This document shows, piece after piece, positions 24,453 to 32,733 of a DNA stretch of 51,545 nucleotides (within the stretch, counting starts at the first letter, position 1; each line of letters opens with the position of its first letter). This DNA is from Clostridiales bacterium. GTDB taxonomy: Bacteria; Bacillota; Clostridia; Christensenellales; Aristaeellaceae. The DNA lies in NCBI GenBank assembly GCA_004556545.1, contig SFGO01000006.1, positions 1 to 51,545 on the forward strand, in the 5' to 3' direction. The position numbers and the translations under genes are program-made. The notes beneath the pieces were generated by a model. It had not been told where the DNA came from, made no database searches, and saw only the letters and a list, made by a program, of their open reading frames with translations.

Positions 24453-25153
24453 TCCGTCAGGGGCAGCAGCAGCCCGGCGGGGTCGATGGAGCGGCCGTCC
24501 CGCCGCAGCTCAAAGGCCAGCGGCGCGCCCTCCAGCACCGTGGCGAAGGGATCCCCGGCGCAGACCCGGTCCCCTACCTCATGGGCGCAGCTTTCCAGAT
24601 TGCCGTACAGCGTTTCCAGCCCGCCTTCGTGGCGAATGCGCACGATCCGTTCTTCGTCCGGGCCGTGGGCGATGGACATGATCTCGCCGTCCGCAGCGGC
24701 CCGCACGTCCGTGGTATTGCAGCTCAGCTCCAGATAAGGCTCCTGCCGGGACCAGGCATGAACCACGCTGCCCCGCACCGGCTCAAAGACCGTCACGCTT
24801 TCCGCCTGCCGCCAGACCTCCTGCACCTCGGCGGGCAGCAGGCTGTCCACAAAGCTCAGCTTGCCCACGCTTTCGTCCCATTCGGTGTTCAGGCTGTCCT
24901 CCAGCGCGGAAAAAACGGACTGGCTCTGAGGCAGCTCGGCGTTCTTGACCGCCACCGCCACCAGCATCAGCCCGGCAGCCGCCGCCAGATTGCGGATCAG
25001 CCGATCCGCCCGCAGCAGCCGGGAAAAGCCGTCCTTCTTTTTGGAAGCATCGATCCATTCTGCGGGCCGCGCTGCGCCCACAGGCTTCAACACCTCGGTC
25101 TGCCGTGCTTCCTGCCGCAGACGGATGGTTTTGACGCGGGTTTGTTCCTTCAC
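24449..25153 (-). CDS. spoIVFA: SpoIVFA-like protein with degenerate LytM (M23) domain
   Basis: Single-pass membrane protein, 234 residues: basic cytoplasmic N-terminus, membrane helix at about 55-72 (LAAAAGLMLVAVAV), and a C-terminal M23-type domain (about 135-230). The usual second zinc motif His-x-His is missing (LAFELRRDGRSIDP instead of a form with HFE), so it is probably inactive, as in SpoIVFA and SpoIIQ. In B. subtilis SpoIVFA anchors and inhibits SpoIVFB until a forespore signal arrives. The start is GTG at 25153 with GGGAGGGG six bases upstream, and that site lies in the 3' arm of a terminator-like hairpin. Confidence 0.82.
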   Translation of the reverse strand: MKEQTRVKTIRLRQEARQTEVLKPVGAARPAEWIDASKKKDGFSRLLRADRLIRNLAAAAGLMLVAVAVKNAELPQSQSVFSALEDSLNTEWDESVGKLSFVDSLLPAEVQEVWRQAESVTVFEPVRGSVVHAWSRQEPYLELSCNTTDVRAAADGEIMSIAHGPDEERIVRIRHEGGLETLYGNLESCAHEVGDRVCAGDPFATVLEGAPLAFELRRDGRSIDPAGLLLPLTE

Positions 25154-25197
25154 AAAAATCCCCTCCCGAGGAAGGCTATGCGCCTCCGGGAGGGGAT
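25154..25197 (-). terminator. Terminator-like hairpin whose 3' arm contains the spoIVFA ribosome site
   Basis: Minus-strand ATCCCCTCCCG (25197-25187) pairs over 11 bp with CGGGAGGGGAT (25168-25158), followed by TTTT and the GTG start at 25153. It lies 44 bases after the stop of the YnbB-type gene. As drawn it can stop transcription from upstream and also hide the GGGAGGGG ribosome site in any read-through RNA. Confidence 0.8.
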
Positions 25198-25200
25198 ATG
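25173..25200 (-). promoter_or_regulatory. Possible sigma-E promoter for spoIVFA-spoIVFB
   Basis: Minus-strand CATAT (-35 core ATA at 25199-25197), 16 bases, then CATAGCCT (25180-25173), against the B. subtilis sigma-E pattern ATA, 16-18, cATAcanT. Transcription would begin near 25166, after the 5' arm of the hairpin. Matched by eye only. Confidence 0.4.
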
Positions 25201-25240
25201 TCCGCCAAAAGACTGAGCTATTGGGGCTGTTTTTCGCCAA

Positions 25241-26476
25241 TTACAGCGTGCCCTTTTTCTGCATGGCCTCCAGCGCCCGGCAAAGGGCGATGCGGCCATG
25301 GGCGTAGGTCAGGCCGCCCTGCAGATATACGGCATAGGGGGCGCGCATGGGGCCGTCCGCGCTCAGCTCGATGGACGCACCGGACACGAAAGCGCCCGCC
25401 GCCATGATGACCGGGTCGGCGTAACCGGGCATATCCCAGGGCTCCGGCTCCGCCATGCTGTCGATGGGCGAAGCGGCCTGAATGGCCTGACAGAACGCCA
25501 CCATCCGCTCCGGGGTGCCGAATTCCAGCGCCTGAATGATGTCCGTGCGGCGAGCGTCCGGCGCGGGCGAGGAGCGCATGCCCAGCTCTTCAAACACTGC
25601 CGCCGCCAGAATGGAGGTCTTCACGGCCTGTACCGCCGTATGGGGAGCCATGAACAGGCCCTGATAATAGGGGCGGTAGCTGGCGGCGTAGCTGCCCTCT
25701 TCCCGTCCGATGCCGGGAGCCGTCAGGCGGAAGGAGATGCGGCGGATCAGGTCTTCACGGCCCACGATATAGCCGCCGGTGGGGGCCAGCCCGCCGCCGG
25801 GGTTTTTGATGAGACTGCCCGCGCACAGATCCGCGCCGTAATCGCTGGGTTCCTTTTCGCAGACGAACTCGCCGTAGCAGTTATCCACCATCAGGCAGGC
25901 GTTGGGAAATTCCTCGTGCAGCATCCGGGCCAGCGGCTCCACGTCCTCCGGCATCAGGCTGGGCCGGGTGGAATAGCCCCGGCTGCGCTGCACCGCCACC
26001 ATGCGGGTGTTGGGCTTCATGGCCGCCCGGATGGCGGGCAGATCCAGCTTGCCGTCCTTCATTTCCACCTGCGCATAGCTCACGTTCATTTCCTTCAGGG
26101 AGCAGGCGCCGTCGCCCCGAAGGCCGATGACCTCCTCCAGCGAATCATAGGGCGCGCCGGAGGCGTAGAGCAGCTCATCCCCCGGACGGAGCACGCCAAA
26201 CATGGCCAGCGACAGGGTATGGGTGCCGGACACGATCTGCGGCCGCACGATGGCCGCTTCCGTATGGAACAGATCGGCATAGATCGCTTCCAGCGTGTCC
26301 CGGCCCACGTCGTCGTAGCCGTAGCCGGTGGTGGGGGCGAAATGGCGGGGCGATACCTGATGCGTGCGCATCACGTCCAGTACCTTTTCCGTATTATGGT
26401 ATTCAATCGCTTCCATGCGGCGGAAGGCTTCCTGACAGCGGGCTTCCGCCTTCAAAATCAATTCTCTGGGTTCCAT
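25241..26476 (-). CDS. YnbB-type PLP-dependent lyase (methionine gamma-lyase family)
   Basis: PLP enzyme of 411 residues in the family often called aluminium-resistance or methionine gamma-lyase-like protein; the reaction in clostridia is not established. The PLP lysine is in AGSLIKNPGGG, and the fold is shown by VSGTHTLSLAMFGVLRPGD, MVDNCYGEF and GIGREEGSYAASYRPYYQGLF. The start at 26476 follows AAGAGGC; the frame is open 15 codons further but without a ribosome site. It ends the long radical SAM-rng-miaB-mutSL-miaA operon. In many Firmicutes hfq lies between miaA and this gene, but here the gap is only 32 bases. Confidence 0.88.
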   Translation of the reverse strand: MEPRELILKAEARCQEAFRRMEAIEYHNTEKVLDVMRTHQVSPRHFAPTTGYGYDDVGRDTLEAIYADLFHTEAAIVRPQIVSGTHTLSLAMFGVLRPGDELLYASGAPYDSLEEVIGLRGDGACSLKEMNVSYAQVEMKDGKLDLPAIRAAMKPNTRMVAVQRSRGYSTRPSLMPEDVEPLARMLHEEFPNACLMVDNCYGEFVCEKEPSDYGADLCAGSLIKNPGGGLAPTGGYIVGREDLIRRISFRLTAPGIGREEGSYAASYRPYYQGLFMAPHTAVQAVKTSILAAAVFEELGMRSSPAPDARRTDIIQALEFGTPERMVAFCQAIQAASPIDSMAEPEPWDMPGYADPVIMAAGAFVSGASIELSADGPMRAPYAVYLQGGLTYAHGRIALCRALEAMQKKGTL

Positions 26477-26508
26477 GGAAAATGCCTCTTTTCTGCTTTG
26501 CGCAATGC

Positions 26509-27432
26509 TCACATCTGCCAAAATCCGTCTATCATACGCCGCAGCTCATCCGGCGCGGAAGGGCCTGCGTCCGCCCAGCGGATGGCTTCTTCGGCCTTGA
26601 ACCACGTTTCCTGCCGTTTGGCATAATGGCGGGTATCCAGAATGATCTGCCAGACCGCATCCTGTTCGTCTCTTTCTCCCCGGCAGACGGGCACCAGCTC
26701 CTTGTAGCCGATGGCCTGCATGGACTGGCATTCCGAAGAAACGCCGCTGTCCAGAAGCCCCTGCACCTCCTGAAGAAGCCCCTGCCGCATCATTTCCTGC
26801 ACCCGCACGGCGATGCGGGCCTGCAGCTCGGGCCGGGGCATCCGAAGGCCCATGGGCAGAAGGTCGTAGGGGCGTTCCGGCTCCTGACGCTTCTGGCGGC
26901 TCATGGGCGTTCCGGTCAGCTCGCAGACCTCCAGCGCCCGCACCACCCGCCGCAGATCGTTGGGGTGAAGCCGACGGGCGGTCTCTTCATCCACCTTTTC
27001 CAGCAGGGCGTGGAGCTTCGCCTTTCCGTCCGGCTCGGCGGCGATGGCTTCATAGCGTGCCCGAACCGCCGGGTCGCTCTCCTGCTGCCCCAGCGTCATG
27101 CCGTGCAGCAGGCTTTTCAGATAAAGCCCCGTGCCTCCCACCAGCAGCGGCAGCTTTCCCCGCTGCCAGATGTCCGCAAAGACCCGCTCCGCATCCTCCA
27201 CGTACCGGGCTACGGCATAGCTTTCCTCCGGCTCCAGAATATCCAGCATGTGGTGCGGAACCAGCTTCTGTTCCGCCTGCGTGGGCTTGGCAGTGCCGAT
27301 ATCCATGCGCCGGTAGATCTGCATGCTGTCCATGCAGACGATCTCCACCGGGTATTCCCGGGCCAGCTTCAGGGCAAGGCCGCTCTTTCCCGACGCGGTG
27401 CAGCCCGTCAGGGCCAGAACCTTGGGCTTCAT
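26509..27432 (-). CDS. miaA: tRNA dimethylallyltransferase
   Basis: Transfers the isopentenyl group from dimethylallyl diphosphate to A37 of tRNAs that read UNN codons. 307 residues, usual length. The P-loop is GCTASGKS (10-17), and ASP-type substrate motifs DSMQIYRRMDIGTAKPT and LVGGTGLYL are intact. Start ATG at 27432, nine bases after AAGGA; a TTG one codon earlier is possible. It lies 40 bases after mutL. Its product is the substrate of MiaB, which is encoded in the same operon. Confidence 0.96.
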   Translation of the reverse strand: MKPKVLALTGCTASGKSGLALKLAREYPVEIVCMDSMQIYRRMDIGTAKPTQAEQKLVPHHMLDILEPEESYAVARYVEDAERVFADIWQRGKLPLLVGGTGLYLKSLLHGMTLGQQESDPAVRARYEAIAAEPDGKAKLHALLEKVDEETARRLHPNDLRRVVRALEVCELTGTPMSRQKRQEPERPYDLLPMGLRMPRPELQARIAVRVQEMMRQGLLQEVQGLLDSGVSSECQSMQAIGYKELVPVCRGERDEQDAVWQIILDTRHYAKRQETWFKAEEAIRWADAGPSAPDELRRMIDGFWQM

Positions 27433-27471
27433 CAACTGCGTTCCTTTCTGATCCGGATAAGTGTATTCGGA

Positions 27472-29592
27472 TTACTGAATCCGCTTGAAGCGCTTTTCCA
27501 GCGCATAGCGGGTGGTTTCGATCACGATAGGCCGCCCATGGGGACAGGTGGGCATGGACTGACTTTGCAGCATTTCCTTCAAAAAGCCCTGAATTTCCTG
27601 CTGATTCAGCTTGTCGCCGCCCTTGATGGCATGTTTGCATGCCATCTGAGCCACCTGACTGCGCATGCGGTCGCTGGTCTTTTCCCCCCGGCCCTGCTGC
27701 CACTGATCCAGCGCTTCCAGAAACAGTTCCTTCGGGTCTCCGTTTTCGCCGAACAGGGTCGGAATGGCATGCACAGCCACGCTGCGCTCGTCGAAGACCT
27801 CCGCCTGAAAGCCCGCTTTTTCCAGATAGGGCCGGATTTCCTCAAACAGCGCCATATCCCGGCCCGAAAGCTGCACCAGCTGGGGCGACAAAAGCTGCTG
27901 GGAGATCTGCTCGCCATCGTAGCGCTTCATGAAGCGGTCGTAGAGAATGCGCTCATGGGCGGCGTGCTGATCCAGCCACAGAAGCCGGTCGCCCGCTTCG
28001 AAGAGCCAGTAGGTATCGAACACGATGCCCACCAGCCGGGGAGCAGCCGTTTCTTCGGGTTCTGTTTCCGCAAGGCGGGTCTGTTCCGGCGGCGCGGGAA
28101 TTTCAGACTCCGGAATTGGAACGGCCCTTTCGGGCGGACGCTCCCGCGTTTCGGGGGCAGCGACGGGAGTGGGCTTTGCAGCCACCGGCTGGGCTGCGGG
28201 CGTTTCCCGGGTTTCCGAAACAGCAGGCTTCTTTTCAGAAATGCCCCATACCGGCGCGGGCTTGGGGCCTGCGTCCCGGGGACGATCCCACGGGGAAGGA
28301 ACCGCAGGCTGAAAGACAGGCCGGGGCGCTGTGCCGTAGGACGCATGGAACACGCCGCTTCCCGCCGTCTGGGCGGGCACGGTCACAGGACGAAGGGGCG
28401 ATGCGGCGGCATCGGCCTTTTTCTCCGGCAGGTTGGCCGGCTGCGGCTCCTTTTCCATGGGCACGGCAGGCTGCGCCGCCGCGTTGGGTGCAGGAACCGT
28501 CTTGGCCGTTTCCGCCGCGCCGGGCAGTTCCGTTACCGTAAAGCCGCTTTGCGAAACGGGCGCGGGCTTTTCCGCAGCCGGGGCGCGAAGCCGCTGGCCC
28601 AGCTGCTCCTGATGCAGCGTATCGTAAACCATCTGCCGGACGGCCTCCGCCACGGCGCTTTCATCCTGAAAGCGCACCTCCAGCTTGTTGGGGTGAACGT
28701 TCACATCCACGTTCTGATAGGGCATTTCCAGAAACAGGGCGCACATGGGAAATTTGCCGATCATGACCCGGCCCTCGCAGCCGTTTTCCAATGCCCGGCT
28801 CAGAACGCCGCTGCGGAAAAAGCGGCCATTGATAAAAAAGCTCTGCTGCTGGCGGTTGCCCCGGGAAAGCTCCCCCACGCCGATGAAGCCCTTCAGCACC
28901 ACGCCGCTTTGGTGCCCGCTGACCGGAATCATCTGCCGGAAAGCGTCCTTGCCGTACAGGCAGAACAGGGCGGAATCCAGCTTGCCGTCGCCCAGACTAT
29001 GATAGATCGTCTTGCCCTGGCTGACGAATCGGAACGCGATTTCCGGGTGGGACAAAATCAGCCGGAGCATATAATCCGACACCAGCCCGGCCTCGACCGC
29101 CGGTTTTTTCAGGAATTTCCGGCGGACGGGCGTGTTGTAAAACAAATCCTCCACCACGAAGGTGGTGCCTGCGGGGGAAGCGGCCTGCCGAATGTCGGTA
29201 AACTCGCCGCCCTCCACCTGACAGCGCACGCCGAACTCTGCGTCGGCGGTCTTGGTCGTGCAGGTCACTTTTGCCACCGCCGCCACGGAAGCCAGCGCCT
29301 CGCCGCGGAACCCCAGCGTGTGGATGCAGTACAGCTCCGCCTCGGTTTGCAGCTTGCTGGTGGCGTGGCGCTCGAAGGCCAGACGAATCTGCCCGGCGGG
29401 AATCCCCTTGCCGTTATCCGAAATTCGCAGGTATTCGATACCGCCGCCCCGCAGTTCCACCGTCACATGGGTAGCGCCCGCGTCGATGGCGTTTTCCACC
29501 AGTTCCTTCACCACGGAGGCGGGGCGTTCCACCACCTCGCCAGCGGCGATCTTCCCAATCAGATCCGAAGAAAGCTTCCGTATTTCTGCCAT
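27472..29592 (-). CDS. mutL: DNA mismatch repair protein MutL
   Basis: 706-residue GHKL ATPase and endonuclease that acts after MutS. N-terminal ATPase motifs: LVENAIDAGA (about 31-40), ISDNGKGIP, HATSKL and TLGFRGEAL. A long Ala/Pro-rich linker fills about 340-500. The C-terminal domain has the endonuclease motif DQHAAHERI, plus ACKHAIKGG and CPHGRP, as in organisms that lack MutH; MutL would therefore nick the new strand itself. The start at 29592 follows AAGGAGC. It begins nine bases after the mutS stop. Confidence 0.97.
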   Translation of the reverse strand: MAEIRKLSSDLIGKIAAGEVVERPASVVKELVENAIDAGATHVTVELRGGGIEYLRISDNGKGIPAGQIRLAFERHATSKLQTEAELYCIHTLGFRGEALASVAAVAKVTCTTKTADAEFGVRCQVEGGEFTDIRQAASPAGTTFVVEDLFYNTPVRRKFLKKPAVEAGLVSDYMLRLILSHPEIAFRFVSQGKTIYHSLGDGKLDSALFCLYGKDAFRQMIPVSGHQSGVVLKGFIGVGELSRGNRQQQSFFINGRFFRSGVLSRALENGCEGRVMIGKFPMCALFLEMPYQNVDVNVHPNKLEVRFQDESAVAEAVRQMVYDTLHQEQLGQRLRAPAAEKPAPVSQSGFTVTELPGAAETAKTVPAPNAAAQPAVPMEKEPQPANLPEKKADAAASPLRPVTVPAQTAGSGVFHASYGTAPRPVFQPAVPSPWDRPRDAGPKPAPVWGISEKKPAVSETRETPAAQPVAAKPTPVAAPETRERPPERAVPIPESEIPAPPEQTRLAETEPEETAAPRLVGIVFDTYWLFEAGDRLLWLDQHAAHERILYDRFMKRYDGEQISQQLLSPQLVQLSGRDMALFEEIRPYLEKAGFQAEVFDERSVAVHAIPTLFGENGDPKELFLEALDQWQQGRGEKTSDRMRSQVAQMACKHAIKGGDKLNQQEIQGFLKEMLQSQSMPTCPHGRPIVIETTRYALEKRFKRIQ

Positions 29593-29601
29593 AATTGCTC
29601 C

Positions 29602-32202
29602 TTAGAGTCTGCGTGCCTTTTCCCGAAGCCGGAAGAGCGTATTGAGCGCGTCCATGGGGGTGATGGACAGCACGTCCAGATTTTTCAGTTCTTCGATCAG
29701 GTCATCCTGCGGCAGGTGGAACATGTCCGTCTGCCGGTTTTCTTTTTTCTTCTTTTCCAGAATATTCTGGGAAATGGTCTCCTGATTGATGTCGCTGACT
29801 TCCAGCCGTGCCTGAATTTCGTGGGCCCGGGCCACCACCGGCGCGGGGATGCCCGCCAGCCGGGCCACATGGACGCCGTAGCTCTTATCCGCGCCGCCTG
29901 GCATGATCTTGCGCAGGAAAATCACGTCCTCGCCGTGCTCCATCACGGTGATGCAGTAGTTTTTCACGCCGGGGAAGCGGCCTTCCAGCTCGCTCAGCTC
30001 ATGATAATGGGTAGCGAACAGGGTCTTCGCGCCGATTTTCTTTTTGTCCAGCAGGTATTCCACCACGGCCCACGCAATGGCAAGGCCGTCGAAGGTGCTG
30101 GTGCCCCGGCCGATCTCGTCCAGGATCACCAGCGAGCGATTGGTAGCGCTGCGGAGAATGCCCGCCGTCTCGCTCATTTCCACCATAAAGGTGCTCTGAC
30201 CGGAAGACAGGTCGTCGCTGGCGCCGATGCGGGTAAAGATGCGGTCGCACAGGCTGATGTCCGCCTCCCGGGCGGGCACAAAGCTGCCGATGTGCGCCAT
30301 CAGGGTAATGAGCGCCGTCTGGCGCATGTAGGTGCTTTTACCGGCCATGTTGGGGCCGGTAATGATGAGCATCCGATTGTCCTCGGTGTCCAGATCGACG
30401 TCATTGGGCACGAAAGGCGTATCCTGCACCATCCGCTCCACGATGGGATGCCGTCCCTCCACGATACGGATCTCGCCGGTCTCGTTGATGGTGGGCTTCA
30501 CATAGCCGTATTCCCGGGCCACCTGCGCCAGCGAAAGCAGCGCGTCGGCGGTCTTCAGGGCCAGCGCGTTCTGCTGGATGGCCCCGATCTCCCGGGTGAT
30601 CTCCTGCCGCACCTCGGTAAAAAGCTGCAGTTCCAACGCTGCGGCCAGCTGCTCGGCATTGAGAATCTTTTTTTCGATCTCCTGCAGTTCCGGCGTGGTG
30701 TAGCGCTCGGCGTTGGCCAGCGTCTGACGGCGGGTGTAGCGCAGGGGCACCTGATCCAGATTGCTCTTGGTCACTTCGATATAGTACCCGAACACCCGGT
30801 TATACTGGATGCGCAGGTTCTTGATACCGGTCTCCTCCCGCTCGGCGGCTTCCATGTCCAGCACCCACTGCTTGCCGTTGGTGGAAGCGTCCCGGTACTC
30901 GTCCAGCTGGGCGTTGTAGCCGGGGCGGATATAGCCGCCCTCCTGCAGCGTCAGGGGCGCATCGGGATTGATGGCCTTTTCCAGCAGCCCGCACAGGCCG
31001 TCCAGCGGCGCCATGGTGTGCGCCAGCGCGTTCAGGGGCTCGGTATTCACACTTTCCAGCAGCGCCTTGACCGGGGCGATGGCGTTGAGCGAGCGGTTCA
31101 GCGCCAGACAGTCCCGGGCGGTCAGACTGTTGTAGCTGATCTTGCCCAGAAGACGCTCCATATCCGCCACGTTTTCCAGCTTTTCGCCCAGCTCTTCCGC
31201 GGCCATGAAGTTGTCCTTCAGGGCTTCCACCGCGTCCAGACGGGTCTGAATGCGGCGGCGGCTGACCATGGGGTTTTCCACCCACGTGCGCAGAAGCCGC
31301 GCGCCCATGGCGGTGCGGGTCTGATCCAGCAGCCACAGAAGGGAGCCCTTCCGTTCGCCGCTGCGCAGGCTTTCCGTCAGTTCCAGATTGCGGCGGGTGT
31401 GCCGGTCCAGAAACATGGTCTCGTCGCCCTGATACAGCTCCAGATGGGTGATATGCTCCAGCGCGTTTTTCTGCGTTTCGTCCAGATAGCGCAGCAAAGC
31501 CCCGGCGGCAATGGCCCGGCGATCCTTGTCCTCCATGCCCAGCGCGGACAGCGTGGCCACGCCGAAGTGGCTGAACAGCTCCCCTTCCGCGCCCCGCTTG
31601 GAAAAGGCGCTCTCCGCCAGCGTGGTAGCGGAAAGACCCAGATTCACCAGTGCGTGCAGCTTGTCCAGATCGTTGGTGACGATCTCCCGGGGGCCGATGC
31701 GCTGAATTTCGTCCATCAGCTGCTTTTCCGCGTCGGGCAGCACGTGCGCCACAAACTCGCCGGTGCTCACATCCGCCCACGCCAGCGAGGCTCCCTTGCC
31801 GAAGAAGGCGACACAGAGCACATAGCTGTAGTTTTTCTCGTCCAGCATGGCGGGATCCACCACCGTGCCGGGGGTAATGATACGGATCACGTCCCGCTCC
31901 ACCAGTCCCTTGCTCAGGGCCGGATCGGTCAGCTGCTCGCAGATGGCCACCTTGTAGCCCTTTTCGATCAGCCGTGCGATATAGCTGCTGGCGGCGTGGT
32001 AGGGAATGCCGCACATGGGCGCGCGTTCGCTCAGGCCGCAGCTCTTGCCCGTCAGCACCAGCTCCAGCTCCTTGGAAACCAGCTGAGCGTCCTCAAAAAA
32101 CATCTCGTAAAAATCGCCCAGCCGGAAAAACAGGATGCAGTCCTGATGCTTCTGCTTGATATCCAGATATTGCTGCATCATCGGGGTCACGCTGCCAGCC
32201 AC
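29602..32202 (-). CDS. mutS: DNA mismatch recognition protein MutS
   Basis: 866 residues. The mismatch-reading Phe-x-Glu motif is FYE at 31-33 (in RLGDFYEMFFEDA). The ABC-type ATPase core carries GPNMAGKS near residue 615 and the signature STFMVEMSETA; the helix-turn-helix end is present. The start is taken as GTG at 32202 because MAGSVTPMMQQYLDIK aligns with the standard N-terminus and an AAAGGA site lies 11 bases upstream; the frame continues 17 codons further without a site. It lies between the YlbF-family gene and mutL. Confidence 0.96.
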   Translation of the reverse strand: MAGSVTPMMQQYLDIKQKHQDCILFFRLGDFYEMFFEDAQLVSKELELVLTGKSCGLSERAPMCGIPYHAASSYIARLIEKGYKVAICEQLTDPALSKGLVERDVIRIITPGTVVDPAMLDEKNYSYVLCVAFFGKGASLAWADVSTGEFVAHVLPDAEKQLMDEIQRIGPREIVTNDLDKLHALVNLGLSATTLAESAFSKRGAEGELFSHFGVATLSALGMEDKDRRAIAAGALLRYLDETQKNALEHITHLELYQGDETMFLDRHTRRNLELTESLRSGERKGSLLWLLDQTRTAMGARLLRTWVENPMVSRRRIQTRLDAVEALKDNFMAAEELGEKLENVADMERLLGKISYNSLTARDCLALNRSLNAIAPVKALLESVNTEPLNALAHTMAPLDGLCGLLEKAINPDAPLTLQEGGYIRPGYNAQLDEYRDASTNGKQWVLDMEAAEREETGIKNLRIQYNRVFGYYIEVTKSNLDQVPLRYTRRQTLANAERYTTPELQEIEKKILNAEQLAAALELQLFTEVRQEITREIGAIQQNALALKTADALLSLAQVAREYGYVKPTINETGEIRIVEGRHPIVERMVQDTPFVPNDVDLDTEDNRMLIITGPNMAGKSTYMRQTALITLMAHIGSFVPAREADISLCDRIFTRIGASDDLSSGQSTFMVEMSETAGILRSATNRSLVILDEIGRGTSTFDGLAIAWAVVEYLLDKKKIGAKTLFATHYHELSELEGRFPGVKNYCITVMEHGEDVIFLRKIMPGGADKSYGVHVARLAGIPAPVVARAHEIQARLEVSDINQETISQNILEKKKKENRQTDMFHLPQDDLIEELKNLDVLSITPMDALNTLFRLREKARRL

Positions 32203-32270
32203 GGTTTCACCCGTCCTTTCGTACCAAAACAAACAGAATGTCAAACGTTCCAAAATCCCGGTGGAAAGCC

Positions 32271-32296
32271 GTCAGAGGGGCGCAGGCCCCTCTGAC
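32271..32296. other. Perfect hairpin between ylbF-type gene and mutS
   Basis: GTCAGAGGGGC (32271-32281) pairs exactly with GCCCCTCTGAC (32286-32296) around a four-base loop. There is no T run on the minus-strand side, so it may be an RNA processing or stability element or a weak terminator inside the operon. Confidence 0.6.
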
Positions 32297-32310
32297 AGTG
32301 TTTGGAAGGA

Positions 32311-32727
32311 TCAATGATGATGATGTCCGCAACCGCCGCCGCAGCTGGAGCAGGAGCCGGTGCAGCCGTGCTCTTCTTCCTCTTCGTCCTCGCCGGTGAC
32401 GACCTTCTTGATGATCTTGTTGACCTTCTTCATCATATCGGTAAAAGCGTCGTTGGTTTCCTGCATTTTGGCGATGAGCTTGTTGTGGTCCAGCATATGC
32501 TCGGCTTCCTGCAGTTCCTGACCGGCCTTGGCCAGCTCGCCCCGGTCCATGTTGGGGTTGGCCAGCAGTTCTTCCACCTTGCTGCGCTTTTCAGAATAGT
32601 TGGCCACCAGCAGGGTGGCTTCCTCATCCTTCATCACGGCCTGCTCGGTCAGCCGCATGTTGATGTATTCTTCGCTTTCCAGAATGGCTTCCGCCAGCAG
32701 TTCCGCCTGATTCAGTACCTTTTCCAT
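32311..32727 (-). CDS. YlbF/YmcA (RicF/RicA-like) family protein with Cys/His tail
   Basis: 138-residue helical protein of the YlbF/YmcA family, whose B. subtilis members form the Ric complex with YaaT, bind iron-sulfur clusters and direct RNase Y cleavage of certain mRNAs. The helical part (about 1-108, ending in FTDMMKKVNKIIKKVV) is followed by an acidic run and a tail with four cysteines and a closing His4 (HGCTGSCSSCGGGCGHHHH), fit to bind a metal or cluster. Start ATG at 32727 with AAAGGGG ten bases upstream; a TTG one codon earlier is possible. It sits between miaB, itself an iron-sulfur enzyme, and mutS. Confidence 0.82.
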   Translation of the reverse strand: MEKVLNQAELLAEAILESEEYINMRLTEQAVMKDEEATLLVANYSEKRSKVEELLANPNMDRGELAKAGQELQEAEHMLDHNKLIAKMQETNDAFTDMMKKVNKIIKKVVTGEDEEEEEHGCTGSCSSCGGGCGHHHH

Positions 32728-32733
32728 CAATGA

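Noticed and set aside
26482..32295. Very long open frame on the plus strand opposite miaA, mutL and mutS, and similar ones opposite the atp, ftsK and SpoIID genes.
   Set aside because: GC-rich coding DNA with biased third positions leaves the antisense frame open; the translations have His/Gln/Gly-rich shadow composition, no domains, and no ribosome sites.
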